Source: Cytidiella melzeri
Taxonomy: Eukaryota > Basidiomycota > Agaricomycetes > Polyporales > Irpicaceae
Reading direction: 5' to 3'
Assembly: GCA_022592445.1 (NCBI GenBank)
Contig: JABYQR010000130.1
Location: forward strand, 47,619 to 111,618
DNA length: 64,000 bases
Under the pieces are notes generated by a model. It had not been told where the DNA came from. It saw only the letters and a list, made by a program, of their open reading frames with translations, and searched no databases. Made by a program: the position numbers and the translations under genes. Positions within the stretch are counted from its first letter, which is position 1; every line of letters starts with the position of its first letter. Below, one piece after another: positions 11,101 to 23,160 of this stretch.

Positions 11101-12898
11101 TTGTGATATGGTTATACAGTCCGGAGACACGAACGGAACTACGAATGTAGAGGTCATTGCTCCAAGTAAAGTGAAAAAGATACTGTGGAACGGCGTCGAG
11201 CAACATGTCTCCTCGTCTCCTCATGGGTCGATGCAGTTCACTACCGGAACCAACTTCAGCATCACATTGCCAGATCTGAGCAAATTGAGCTGGAAGATGG
11301 CAGGAAGGTAATTGTCACATGTCTTTATCCCGCGGTCATTTTAGCTCCTACGTGTCCGATAGCCTTCCTGAAGCCAACCCGGACTTCGACGATTCCGCTT
11401 TTGTCACGGCTAATATGACTACCACCAACGTATGTAGAATTGCCGAACAAAGCCTTTCCGGGTGTGTCTAGTACTCAATTCTTACCAGTTCACAAATCTT
11501 CCTCCGCTTTCGGGAACAAATGTGCTATATTCCCAACAATACGGGTTGGTAGAATGTCAAGCTTTGTCTGCTGTTAGGTCTCTGACCCGCCTTGACAGGT
11601 TCTACGGCGGAAATCTCATTTTTCGAGGGCACTTCGTCGCATCAGGAGCAGAAACAGGATTCAACTTGACAGTGCAAGGTGGTCTTGCCTTTGCGTATTC
11701 AGCCTTCCTGAATGGCGTATTCTTGGGATCGAGCGAAGGAAGCTCTACGGTCAGCATGACGTCCGACTCGTGGGCCATCCCTAAAAACACTCTGCGGGTT
11801 GGGCAGAACAATGTTCTGACTGTTGTGCAAGGTATGCCATCACTAGTTGTAAATAAAAAAATTCTCGACTCGTCATTAATTATCTTGTAGATCATATGGG
11901 GTACGTTGAATGAGTTTCGAGATTCCTTTGGACTGAATTGTCTCCTTTAGCATTGTCGAGACTAGCAGTATGTTGTTCTCTACTTATAAAGGGCTCAACA
12001 CGACTAACGGTGACTACCTTGCAGCAAACAGTGGCAAAGAACCCAGAGGCATCCGAGGGTACTCCATTATTGGTGGAAATACAACATTCAGTATGTGGAA
12101 GCTCCAAGGTAATCAGGTTCGTATCGTACTTATTACTGTAACGGCCAGCACTTCGACTTATATATCTTTCCGTAGGGAGGTGCAGCCGACGCGCCAGATA
12201 CCTATCGTGGATACTTGAACGAAGGGGGTCTGTACGCCGAACGCATTGGGGCTCATCTTTCCGGATTCCCTGACGTTGGCTGGAAAGCTGGTTCTCCGAT
12301 TACGAACGGTGTCGAAGGAGCTGGCATCAATTTTTATCGTACTTCCTTCAATCTCGTAAGTGTTTTATGCAAAATGTTTCATGCACACTACACCGCGATG
12401 CTGACATTGCTACCGCAGCCTCTCCCTCAGAACACGGACGTTCCCATTCGTTTGGCTATAACACCGAGTGACATGTCCGTACGGTTTCGTGCCCAAATCT
12501 ACCTGAATGGGTGGCAACTTGGCAAGTACATCAACGACATTGGGTAAGCAAAACCGTTATATGCGTATTCGCTGCCCTCAAAGCTAAGATATGGTTGCTT
12601 AGCCCACAGACGATCTTTGTCCTTCCAGTTGGGTGAGTTGCAACCAAAAGCTGCAAATACAGCAGCTTACCGACAGAGTATTGTGCGACGTGTTAGGATT
12701 CTGCGCAGGAACGCTCTAAACACGCTCGCACTGTCGCTTTGGTCGTTGGACTCCAGCGGAGCTTCCATCGCAGGCTTGCAGCTGATCACAGACGGTGCTT
12801 TTTCAACCAGCCTCGATATCGCAGATTATATCGACGCACCGGATTATGCGGCCCAAAGTCATTCTCGACCAACCCCGCAACTGGTCAGTCCTATGTGA
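8169..12898 (+). CDS. Secreted beta-galactosidase, glycoside hydrolase family 35
   Basis: Hydrolyses terminal non-reducing beta-D-galactose from galactosides and plant cell-wall galactans, outside the cell. A hydrophobic stretch ([19 protein letters not shown]) near the N-terminus is a signal peptide. GH35 landmarks occur in order across about 18-20 small exons: [34 protein letters not shown] joined across an intron to [26 protein letters not shown] with the acid/base Glu near 9053, CLAEFGGGW with the nucleophile Glu near 9438, FGGTNWG and YTSYDYGA. Later exons encode the C-terminal beta domains ([46 protein letters not shown]). No disabling change was found. The exon edges between about 9803 and 9916 are uncertain and a tiny exon may lie there. 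Total length is about 1,000 residues, as usual for fungal GH35. It sits between the duplicated ankyrin units. Confidence 0.92.
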
Positions 12899-13391
12899 AA
12901 GCAACATGGTAAAAAGGTTGTGATGTTAGTTCAGAGTACAGTAACTGTAGATATAGGCTAAAATCAGATGACATTCGGATTGTCCAAGGGCACCGTGATG
13001 CTCTGCCGTGCACTTGACTGATATTCAAGCTGATTGACCATGGCATTCACCAACATTGTTGTATACGGAGATCACTCAGGGCCTAGCTTTGCCTCATCAT
13101 GTTCTTGCCTTACAATGTCGCCCTATATAACTACATCAGAGTGTAACTGCAGTTTATGACAACAGGATTGTACCAGTGTGGATTACGGTACCAGCGAGAT
13201 ACATACTGTTCACAGCCAAAGTCTGGTAGTTGTTTCCAGTCTGAGTCATGTCTTTCCCTTGTGCAAATTGCAAGTGCAACATGTTTAATACATAGCTGCT
13301 GCTACTCTACATAGTCTGTACACAGACTCATACATTTGAACTGGAAGAACAGAAAGGTAAACATGGTACACAAATGTCCTTGGCACCTTGC
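12899..13391. other. Intergenic, no gene seen
   Basis: AT-richer DNA downstream of the beta-galactosidase gene; no coding signal or clear repeat recognised. Confidence 0.4.
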
Positions 13392-14517
13392 TCAGTCCGA
13401 GCCTGTCAATGGTTGCCACTGACAGAGCAGCTTGAGATAGTCAGAGCAGCTTGGAAAGACCAGAGTGTTTAGCTCAATGAGGGCATCACACTCTCCAAGT
13501 TGCCCCTTGTACTGCACCACGGCATCTCCTGTAAAATGAGGATCAGCAGCATGAGCTACCTGGTTCCCTGCCTTTGGCATCTCTGTTCTATCTAGGGCAA
13601 GCTTGACTGCTCTAGAGCTGATCCAGAACTTGTTCTTGATCATCCTGCAGAGATCCAATTTCTTCAAGTGTTTGTCTTGAAGAATCTGCCATACTGGTGT
13701 GCTCGGGAAGAGAGTCTTGAGGAATCTTTGGTGGCTTGGTCAGCTAAAATTCACAGGCAGAGAACTTGCTGGCATTCTTCCTCCTGTAGCAAATGGATCA
13801 ATGTTGGTGATATTGTACACAGTGGCAGCACAGGAACTCACTCTCTCAGGAAAGAGGTCATTGAGGGCATTGATGGATACTTGCAGAAACCAGATCTTGT
13901 CTCCCTGCAATGCATGCTTCTTCTCGTGCTCTGCATGCTTCTGTTTCATTTCCTGCACCCTCTGATACATTGATGGCTCTGTGGGTGTATTAATGTGTTA
14001 ATCAGTATCACATGCAGAGGTAGTCATCATACCTGCTGGTGCCCAACTTGTATAAGTTTACTTCCCTGACATATTGGCCACAAGGGCAATGCACAGGTTC
14101 TCATCCAGCAGTGACATTGCAATTGGATGTTCTGGGGAACCTATTCAGGGTGATATAAGTGACGAGAACCAGTAATCAACAAGCAACATGCGTACGGTGT
14201 GCAGGATGGACATCAAATGCATCCTGGGGGATATTGTCCCCACCTGAGAGGCAGTGTGATCCGTTTGCCTTGATGCAAGCACGCTCCACCACCCAGGGGT
14301 AGATATCCTAGACCTTCAGCGCAGTGGCCTCCCTCAGAGCAGGAGAGGCATCCCGGAAATCAAGATTCAGGAAGGTATGCCATGTGGGAGTCTTGAGATT
14401 GTTGTTCAAGCTTTCTGGCGTCGAAAGATTGAAACATAATTTGACCCCGCCGGCCCTAGAGTGACGCAAATAGTCATGGACTTGTTCTACATCCTCTCGA
14501 CTATACCCTACGAGCAC
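13392..14517 (-). pseudogene. Unrecognised gene relic, several stops and frame changes
   Basis: The minus strand reads as protein-like pieces in changing frames: TPTWHTFLNLDFRDASPALR (about 14400-14310), then, past a stop, IYPWVVERACIKANGSHCL (about 14300-14240), HPIAMSLLDENLCIALVANM (about 14130-14060), YQRVQEMKQKHAEHEKKH (about 13970-13910), LQVSINALNDLFPERVSSC and finally KKLDLCRMIKNKFWISSRAV to a stop at 13392. Splice-like edges separate some pieces, but in-frame stops (after ALKV, after VNFS) are not removed. I do not recognise the family. Base composition and codon use look unlike the neighbouring genes. It could also be a poorly modelled live gene. Confidence 0.35.
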
Positions 14518-14955
14518 GGTTTTTCACAAAGTATCGGATTGACCTCTCTTTCTTTTGTTCCTTCACAAGGCACTTTTATACCCGGCTGCACCATGCGTAT
14601 GTTCGTGGCTCACATCTCAACTTCCGCTGTTGCCGTCCAACGCATCACTGGGTCGGTCAATCTGCGAATGGTACTCGTGGTGATGCAACTGACTGGCACT
14701 TCAAAGGCTTTCGCGGACCTGCCTTTGTTTACACCTGATCCTTCCCGTAGCTCCCTTGCCCCTTTTGACAAGCTGCTCGACTTGCTCCTTGCTACATCTT
14801 CTATTTAACTAGACCTAGACCCCTCGGTACGTATACGTCGTCGCTGTCTCTGGCCTGCCGACCTTACCGGTATGGTGTAATAGTGGTAGGTTCTTCGGCC
14901 TCAGGATTTGAATTCACAGTTAACCAGGCCTTGTTTGCCATCCCGTAGCCCTGCT
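14518..14955. other. Gene-free stretch before ankyrin/amidase unit B
   Basis: No supported gene. The open frame at 14461-14808 (+) has no recognisable content. Homology to the flank of unit A begins about 14960. Confidence 0.3.
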
Positions 14956-14959
14956 CACC

Positions 14960-15200
14960 TGTTTCCTAGAAATGCTTCCCGTCTGAACTCAGCTCAGCAT
15001 TTCTCGGACCCTACAGGAAGATACTAGGTTGTTGCGCGAATGTGGTACTCAGCTCGTCTTACGATGTCTGTGTCCATTCGCTATAGCTCAGCGCATACTG
15101 TGTCGTCTTCTCCAGTTTGTTACTGTTTTGCACATAAAAGGACCTCCCTAGTTAGTACTCGTACAAGGTCTGTGTGTTGACCCTGACAATTGCGTGCCTC
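14960..15200 (+). pseudogene. Trace of GatA-like amidase gene (copy B)
   Basis: Nucleotide-level traces of the sequence seen at 380-600 and 4950-5240: the GAACTCAGCTC word near 14985, the GCGAATGTGGTACTCAGCTC block near 15036 and the TGTGTGTTGACCCTGACA block near 15170. The coding content is almost gone (CTCAGCGCATACTGTGTCG corresponds to the ALSVYYVIA segment of copy A). It lies just 3' of ankyrin copy B in the same convergent position. Confidence 0.45.
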
Positions 15201-15368
15201 TGAAGATACATGTATGAAAGAGGAATGCAAGCCAAACAACAATCATGGAAAAGTCCAGCTTGGGTATACTCTCCGATCTGCATGGACTAAAATTCACTCT
15301 CGCAATACACTTGGGTGGGAGAGGCACTCACCGTTGCTAGTGCAGCAAGAGTCAAGACTACACCGCGC

Positions 15369-17321
15369 TCATGTGAAACTACCTGGCATCTGAACAGGCT
15401 CATCACTATCGCGTAGCTCCTCGGACGGCTGTGGTATATGTGCACGAAGGGTATCGAAGAACTCTTCGACTTCGCTCGTTGAACGCATTGCACAGAAGGG
15501 ACTGGATTCTGCAACCCGCAGCGCGCTCTTTCCACCCCGTGTAAAAGCTCCCCAGTCAATTCCATCTTGTCCTGCGTACTGAATGAGGGTCTTCAGCATA
15601 CCAGTATTCAAGTGCTGGCATGCGTGATGTAGCGCTGTCATCCCCGTGTAATGATACGCGTTGACTCTTGCTCCTGCTTCCACAAGAGGCTTGATGATTG
15701 TTATATTGCCCGAATCTGCTGCCATCGCCAGTGGGCATCCCACTGTTGCATCTTCGCCTCGCCGCAACAAACTCTCAACGTGGTTTGGATGGTATGCAAC
15801 TGCATATTCCAGAGCTGTCCATCCAGTGAGCCGTCGGAATACGTCTGAGAGTGTGCACGCTGTGTTGCTCGAGTAGCCAAACAGCACCGCAGCTACCGGG
15901 TCAGAGTCTGCTTGGATTCCTCTCCATTCTAGAAGGTCTTCGACAAGATCGATAGCGCCCGTGTGGAAGATGGACTGGCAAAGTTCAACATTGAGAGCAC
16001 TGGTTTTGACTTGGTGCGCGAACACGGCGTCCGGTTGCTCGATCAATGTTCCTAATGACGACATAGCTATTGCGTGTTTGACCGAGTGACTATGCGTCTC
16101 AATTAATTGTGCTGTGAATGCGAACATGGCGATACAAGACGTACTAATCGCTTGCGCAGAATTCTAGGTCTGCTCCTGCGTCTGCCAGAAACTTGATCAT
16201 GTCAAATGATGCCCTGTCCCGACCTGACTTTGCAGATGATCGTGTGGCGATTTCGCAAGAATGTTGCGCCCACTTGCATTGTCAATGAGTGGCTGTGGAT
16301 TGATAGACATCGCAATTTATTGAACATACCCGGAGTACCGTCCACCCTTGTTCGTTGACGTCGAGAACAGATGCTTCTCCTGACAAGAGCAGCCCGCGCA
16401 CCCCAGCGATGTCTGCCTCCCAGATCGAATGCCAGATTTGTGCGTCTCCTCGAACCATCCTCGGTGTGCGGATTGATAAATAGAAAGGCGACGAAATTTG
16501 CGCCTCGACTTTGGCCATCCATAACGGAAGATACCAGACAGCGTGACTAGGCATAGTTCGATCCTGTCGACAAGTCTGCACGTCACATGGTCGTTGTTTG
16601 GGTACGTTTACTTTGCCGACATAGGGCGTAAGCCAGCTGGTCACGACCTGTGAAGTACCCGGACTGTGGCACCGACATTCACAGCCTACTAGACAGCGTA
16701 GGCGGTTATGGGAGGTTGGGGTGATAAGTCGAGGAGCGGGAATGGATGTGCGAACGCTGAGCGCAGACATGGTAATATCGACTCGGCGCAATGCGGTAGC
16801 GACCTCCTCCAGTAGAACTTCGGATTGAGATGGAGCAGTGGTCGCTTGCGACTTCGAACGTCTATGCCGCTATAATCGTAAGTAGCTGGATTGACAGCAT
16901 CTCAAAAATTGACGTACAGTGTTACAATGTCACACATTAGCGTTAGCGTCTTCTGTAGGCTGTCGAGCTTTGTGGACAGATCCTCGATGTTACTTCCAAA
17001 CGCCTTGCTTTGCAGGAATCGAGCCTTGTTGACCTTCCTGTCTCCGTTCTTTCCACTCCTCAGCACCTTCGCTAGAAAGTCTTCGACTTCCTCCACGCTC
17101 TTCGCAGCAATCGCCGCAAAACGCTGCAAGTCAGCACGATCCTCTGCCTCGGATAGAAAGCGTGCGGGCAGTCGATCGAGCTCGTTCAGCAGTGCCTCGA
17201 TATACGATGCTCGAAGTCGTAGGAGCTGCAAGCTATCAGGTGCATCCTTGACGTCGTCGATAGTCTTCTTGATGAGTTTCATGGCCTTGTACGCTTTGTC
17301 GATACAGCTGAGTACATCCAT
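15369..17321 (-). CDS. Ankyrin-repeat protein with N-terminal helical domain and Cys-rich module, copy B
   Basis: Paralogue of 1427-3365 with the same exon plan. Exon 1 (17321 to about 16925) encodes MDVLSCIDKAYKAMKLIKK and KDAPDSLQLLRLRASYIEAL. Exon 2 (about 16870-16330) encodes CLVGCECRCHS, RPCDVQTC and WYLPLWM. Exon 3 is 16272-16145 (MIKFLADAGADLEF). Exon 4 (about 16089-15369) encodes the ankyrin repeats (TALEYAVAYHPNHVESLL, PLVEAGARVNAYHYTGMTAL). It ends MPGSFT, as copy A ends MPGSFD. The Cys/His spacing of the central module is identical to copy A despite about one-third divergence around it, which argues for selection on that module. The exon 1/2 phase problem is the same as in copy A. 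For exon 4 the acceptor at 16090-16091 keeps frame while an earlier AG does not. No nucleotide-binding domain. Function unknown. Confidence 0.72.
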
Positions 17322-18204
17322 TGTGCATCTCGGGGGGCGGCGAGGGGCGCAAGCCCAGAAGGGAGAGGGAGAGTAGACAATGATACAGCCGCCAATTATG
17401 CGGTGTACACTGGAGCGCTATAGTACTTGATCCAACTCACGAGCGCACCGAATGTGCACACCATCAGAAGACTCGGACGCTGATGATCATTTTGCTCTTC
17501 GAGCATCAGTGGTACGTACTGCGCGGTAGAATGAATGACTCTGTCCCTCGGTGCCAACGGTACTGACTTACCGTCTTGTCTGCTCTTTCAGCGAGCTAGA
17601 TAATGCGGGCGTGTCCTACAGCGGGGAGCTTTGAGAGCTGGAAGTAAGTTGACAGGTTGTTATCCCTGTGCGTACTACCGGTGAGCTGTGTCCCAAAATC
17701 CCATGTCTTACGTACATTATAAGTGACACTGCTCTGAGAGAACAGGTCAGTCCATCCTGGCAGTTGTCGGTTTGCTTCATCTCGACTGTTGGTCGTGTCT
17801 ATGGACGAACTTCGTCGAGGTAGCAGCTCAGTGAAAGCGCTTGCAATCTGAGATCCAGCTGGTGAATTCCGGTGTCTATCCGTTTTTGGTCATTTCAACC
17901 TAGCCATAAGCTCGCCATATTTACTCCGAACTTCACTTGGAACTCGAAACGACGACTTGCGTTGTACTTCTCGATAAGCAATTGGCATTGGCATGGACGT
18001 GATACACTTGCTATGCATGAACAAATCAATCAAGCGGGGGTGAGCGCAACATCTGGCTTCCCGCGGACCACATCGCGAAGAATGATACTAGCTGTAACCG
18101 TGCTCGCTCAATTTCATTACAACAGATAAGATGACACAACACAGATCCCAGGCACAGTATAGAAACACATAAAACCGCTCCTACACTGCACCCCAAAAGG
18201 CCGA
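17322..18204. other. 5' flank of ankyrin copy B, no gene seen
   Basis: No supported gene. Contains blocks homologous to the flank of copy A (for example 17765-17855 against 3830-3915). The TATA context found upstream of copies A and C is not conserved here. Confidence 0.4.
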
Positions 18205-20208
18205 TCACTCATCGTCCCCGATGACATGGTGTTCCGACTCTCCGTCCCCATTCGGCACAGGCGCATACCATTTCGACGCAGGCACGCTAGCCAGCTCGAT
18301 AGCTTGCCCGTTGCTAGAGTTTCCGGAGGTGTTCCGCCCACTAGTAGCGAGCAGCCGTATTCTTGAGACCACAAGGGCATATATGAGGAATGCAAGGCTA
18401 CAAAGATATCAGCTGGGTGGCTCTGCGATCAATGTTTCACAAAGCGTAGGCGTACCTGTACATGATGAGGATGTAGGTAACATGATCCATTCCCGAGTCG
18501 TGGACGAAATCCAGCTCTTCGTCGGTAGCAGACATAAAGAGTACGCTAATAGCAGAGTGACTTCAGCAGAGTCGCCCCAAGTATTGCATGACATCAGCTT
18601 ACCCAGAAGCAGTCAAAAGCTAAAAAAGAATTTAAGTACGAATATATGTGTATAACTCGGTTTTACTGACGAAGGGAGGCAAATGCCTGAACGCCGAGAC
18701 TGCCTGCAGATATCCTGCATCGGCAGAGGCCGAAGGAGGGTTATCCGCCAGCGTGTGCTCGCTATGGTTGTCGTCCGGAGTCGCAATGCCTTCGGAAAGC
18801 GGTGTGAACTTCGGTACAATGAAACAGACTTCAACTATTCGCGCTGCGCCAGCTAACATGAGCGTATAGCCGAAGATAGCGTGAACCTAATCCAATGCGC
18901 CGTGAGCGACGATGTAAACAGGAGCAATTATGACCATACTCGGGTGGAAATCATCAACGCTTGAGCATGCTCCGAAAATGCCCAGCCTGTCATTATTATA
19001 CTGTAAAGCGATTCGTGGGTGAAGAGTCAGAGAAAGTTGCATCTATGCTTACATGACGGAAGGTACGACTGTGCGCTGATTGTTCCTGGAGAGAAGAATA
19101 CCTAGCAATCCTCCTGCCCACCCTGAACAAGAGTCAGTATTGAACTGAAAACCTAGAAAGCTGACATACAAAGGACACCCATGACTCTTGGGTGATCGTT
19201 AGTGAGGACAGACTACATTCAGGTAATGAATCACTTACGTATGCTGCATGTCCTTCACGGACCAACCGCCGCCATGATGCTCAGTGAACGTGTTGACTAA
19301 TGCAATAATTGATCAAGCATTGCTCCAGCTATTGCCTTGCACGTATACACACCTATACCCTAGAGATAATTCGTGAACAAACTACAAACGGGTGTACAAA
19401 CGCTGAACCTACCCATAGCATGATGACCCATGAGTCCCACCATTCAGGACTTCTGGCGCTGCGCCTTATCCACCGTTCGCCGAGCAAAAGCATGATCGCC
19501 AGGATGGTGCCGTATGCGATAAATCCACTTCCCTACAGCGTATTTTAGCGGTATCTCACCCTGACAAGCCTGGATACCTGGCAATCCCGGGAAATAAGAA
19601 ACGCACCATTATGTAATGGGCGAGACACTGCCCGAGGTGACCACCGCGGCAATAGCCTCTGAACGCAATCGCACCAAAGAGCATCTGACTCCATCCCAGT
19701 ATAGGATACGACTTGCCGACGATGCCATGCAAGCGAACAGCCCAGGGACGAAGCGTTTCCTCATGAATGTGAAGTTTTAGGTATATGCCAAGGGCCAATT
19801 GGAGGAAGATGGGGATGAGGAGGATGTTTGCCATGATACCGTGAATTCCGGCAAGGAACGCTCGTCCGCCGTGCGCATGGCCTAGAAAATATCCGCCAAT
19901 CGTAAGAGCAATGCCTACACTCTGCAACAAAATAGAAGTGGTTGTTCTTTAGAGATCCTACCTAGGGGATGGAGAGTGGGACGTACCTGCAGCGGGACAT
20001 GCCATCTGCTTTTGCTCATTCCCAGGACCATTCCAGTCGGAAACAGTATACCCCACACAGCCGCTTGAAGAAAAATGTGCATCCATAATATCGTATCCAC
20101 CGGTGCGTTGGTCTGTTCCTCGCTCAGCTCGTTGTGGTGCTTGTGCGCAATCGTGGGTATGAACAATGAGAAAAGTATAGTGCTCGGGAGGAGTAACCTA
20201 GTCGACAT
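18205..20208 (-). CDS. Ytp1-like multi-pass membrane protein (DUF2427 N-terminus)
   Basis: Minus-strand gene of about nine exons starting at 20208 with a signal-like segment ([20 protein letters not shown]), followed by [20 protein letters not shown] and [20 protein letters not shown]. The next exon reads [20 protein letters not shown] and [20 protein letters not shown], a cytochrome b561-like His-bearing helical region. Later exons give [34 protein letters not shown] (about 18890-18830) and a final hydrophobic exon ([20 protein letters not shown]), ending in an acidic tail (stop 18205-18207). Domain order (DUF2427 then Ytp1 C-terminal domain) is that of the fungal Ytp1 family. Function is poorly known: a membrane protein, possibly redox or transport related. 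Internal exon edges are approximate. Confidence 0.78.
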
Positions 20209-20459
20209 CTTGGCCTTATCCTCAGGTTTTAGGCTGAGTACCTTGTAGAGTCCTCTTCAGATGCGCTTTTTAGCTCAGCAGAGCGACGAGGAAGGGGTGA
20301 AAGTGACGGTCGTGGACGTTCGGGACGAAGTTCTAACAAGCAAAGCCGGCTCGGGCAAATTAGCGCGCTATTACAGGGTGTAGTCACCGGCAAGTAGTCA
20401 ACGCTCTTCAACTTACACGTCCATCACCAACCACAACTGCAATCACACCTACTTGAAAC

Positions 20460-20919
20460 ATGTCGAGCTCGAGGAGTGTGGAGGACACCTACGAAGCACA
20501 GAATGACGAACACCTCGACCAGTTGCACAAGAAGCTGCGCACTCTGCGTGGGGTAAGCAACCCAACCACTGTCTAGGTCGTACTTCCGACTGACTACACA
20601 CCTCTTTAGGTTACAACTGACATCTACGACGACGTAGAGAGACAAAATTTCTCGCTGGACGAAACAGTACGGCGCTTGGTGTGTCCCTGAATACAGTACA
20701 AAAGCTTACTGTTCCTCTTAGCGCAACACCTTCTCCTCTTTTGGGGACTCACTATCGCAGTCCGCACGGCGGGCAAGTCAAGCCTTTGGTCTGGGTCAGG
20801 GAGGAGTGAAGCAGTGGAGGTTGATTGGTTATTGTGTCGTTGGTTTCCTTGGTGTGTGGCTCACGCTGAGGATATTGTGGTGGTGGTGGCCGTCCTCAGT
20901 TCCCCCGCCATCCTCCTGA
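20460..20919 (+). CDS. Bet1/Sft1-type Qc-SNARE
   Basis: Three exons, 20460-20552, 20610-20666 and 20722-20919, all phase 0, giving 115 residues. A SNARE helix runs from about residue 12 to 70 (EAQNDEHLDQLHKKLRTLRG, then VTTDIYDDVERQN, then FSSFGDSLSQSARRASQAFG) with Gln43 in the position of the ionic zero layer. A C-terminal membrane anchor follows (residues about 83-105, RLIGYCVVGFLGVWLTLRIL and WWWW). Size, short N-terminus and tail anchor fit the Bet1/Sft1 class, which acts in ER-Golgi or intra-Golgi membrane fusion; the IYDDVE...FSSFG pattern favours Sft1. It converges on the F-box gene to the right and lies head-to-head with the Ytp1-like gene, 251 bp apart. Confidence 0.85.
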
Positions 20920-21072
20920 TAATCTAGACTCCTGCTTTGAGACTTCTGAATCGAGCTGCAATGACACCTCCCCACCACAGCCCATCTTCCATAGTGCATT
21001 TGTACATTACAATCAGATTACTCGGATACCCACTACTCAACGTGGTCGGCCGCGCCTGCCTCAATTTTCCGT

Positions 21073-23054
21073 CTAGGCATACTTATACACTGACACCTCG
21101 CCTTTAGTAGTCCCTATCGCAATCATCCCTTCCTCCTCACACATTGCAATTCTTGCCCAATCGGACGACTCCTCCTGAACGTGGAACACCATCCCACGCC
21201 TTCCCTGCATTGCATTCTGTCCACCAGCCTCACCCTCATCCGCCAGCCTATGACTCGACGGCCCAGCCTGCCCATCATTGCCATCGACGCTCGCAACAGA
21301 ACCAGACGCATGCCCAGGCAAAACGTCCGCGTCTCTCCTCCTCGGCTTCTTCGTAAAATCTAGCACCCTTCCTGCAACGCGTTGTCCACGATCCTCCGCA
21401 TGCGCGACATTGGATGCTTCTGTCTGCGCGTCCATCCACAGGACTGTCCCATACGCGCCAAGCGCAGTGTCCGACGGCGTGAACAAGCGTACCGGGGAGT
21501 CTATGGCGGTGATTGCATGGGGCTTCAGCCCTTCAGAGGCTGCGGTTTCGTCTGGTGGAAGGTACGGCAAGTGATTCCGGTTTTCAAGCTCTCCGTTTCT
21601 GCCTTCCATATCGAATGAGGTGTTTGCGGGGAGAATGTAGGTGTGCAGGATGTTCACCGGCCAGGGGAATATACTCGCGAAACGGAGAAGAATATGGATC
21701 GGCGGTGGTGGCGTATGTGTGGGCTGAGTGTGATCTGGATCGAGTGGAACAAACTGATGTTGCAGTGGATGGTGCTGTTTCGGCATCACGTCGATAGAGT
21801 CGACACGGAAGGGCCATTTGTATTCCGCTATGTGCTGAAGTTCGATTGCTTCGGTGATATCGGTAGGATTCCAGTCTGGTATCCCGTACAGGTGTATCCA
21901 TTGTTGCCGAAACATGAGCGCAAAGTTCCCAATGACAACGCTGTTCAAGCATTTGTACTCCTGAATGGTTTCGCGTGAGTATGTGAACAGGGACACTCTA
22001 CCAGAATATCTAGCAATACCTCTGGGAAAACGGTCGCATCGAGATGTAACAGCGGGACCTTGAGCAGGTAGAGCAAGTTGCCTGTGTTGATATCAATGAT
22101 ACGTATGCTATGTGTATCATCTGTGGCATAGAATAAAGGGCCATGAAGCCTGATCGCCGTCTTGAAGCTGGGAAATGAGCTGTACTCCCGGAACGCTTCA
22201 CGGTTCCGTAGCGGATTTACAGAACTGAAATCTATGCTCAGCGCAAAAGACGTTGGTCGGTCTTCTACCATTCTATGACGCAGTCAGATTGTCGTTGTGC
22301 GTCGGAGAAGGTCGGTAGAACACTCACGGCTCAACACGACGAGTGACCACCAAGCAAGCAGGGTGCGTGGGATCTGCGTTCACGCATGCCGCTAGGAGGC
22401 TTGTACACTGGTATCGTGCGACACATCGAGAACGTCGCCTTACAGTGCCGCGGTTGTTCCTTGCTCCCAGAACATCGTCTCCCTTTGAAATATCCCAACA
22501 CTGTAGCTCAAATGACCGTTGCGTCTGTGGGCCGGCCGTGAACATCTGTTCTCGTCGAAGGATGACCACGAGATATCTGTTTCCTCTGTCTGGTAGGAAG
22601 TAGAGTGCAAGGCATCTGAGATGTAATGGATCCAGCGGTGATGTACAGTCTTTCCGCACGTTGTTGGCGAACGATTCCGTGTCACGTAGATTGAAGGAGA
22701 TTGAGGATGTGAACTTCGGTCGTGACGATGTCCAGTTTCGTTGGAGGACTAGAGCCCGAACACAGACATCTTCGAGCTCTCGAGCAGATGCTGAAGATAC
22801 ATTGAGCTCTGTAGTACCAGGTGTCGGGATGCCTTTACAGACTATCTTGGCCTGCAGAATGTCGAACCACAGGCTCCTGTGATACGTACGATCTCTTAAA
22901 GATCTGCAGGTCTGGGTCAAGATGTGTTGAGTGCTGTTTTGGTGGGAATTGACAAGGCTAGGTGACCAACCTTTCGGAGGGAGATGACATCCACCACCTC
23001 AACATACCGTAGGATCTGAAGAAATATCTCTACAGGTACCACATCTAGAGCCAT
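21073..23054 (-). CDS. F-box protein with long unknown C-terminal region
   Basis: The start at 23054 gives MALDVVPVEIFLQILRYVEV and VDVISLRK, which joins across a 57-nt intron (AAAG|GTTGGT to CCCAG|ACCTGC) to TCRSLRDRTYHRSLW: a textbook F-box at the extreme N-terminus. Further exons run 22911-22330, 22271-about 22019 and about 21975-21073. The remainder (about 550 residues) carries WD-like or propeller-like segments (FYATDDTHSIRIIDINTGNL, then near the end WARIAMCEEEGMIAIGTTKG), typical of agaricomycete F-box proteins. Known role of the F-box: binding Skp1 in SCF ubiquitin ligases; the substrate is unknown. Its 5' end lies only 98 bp from the target duplication of the neighbouring inverted-repeat element, so that insertion is within its likely promoter. 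Confidence 0.75.
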
Positions 23055-23151
23055 GAAGTGAGCCTTGTATAATATGAGGTCTACTTTCTTTAGTGTGGTG
23101 TCAATGGCAATTGGTACCTGCTCGAAAAGCTCTTCTCAAATGGCCTCTTTG

Positions 23152-23160
23152 CAAGAAATA
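23152..23160. repeat. Left 9-bp target-site duplication of Mutator-like element
   Basis: CAAGAAATA immediately left of the element end; an identical copy lies at 27744-27752. Confidence 0.85.

Noticed and set aside
21278..21797. Plus-strand frames opposite the F-box gene
   Set aside because: Antisense to a coherent minus-strand exon; no family content.
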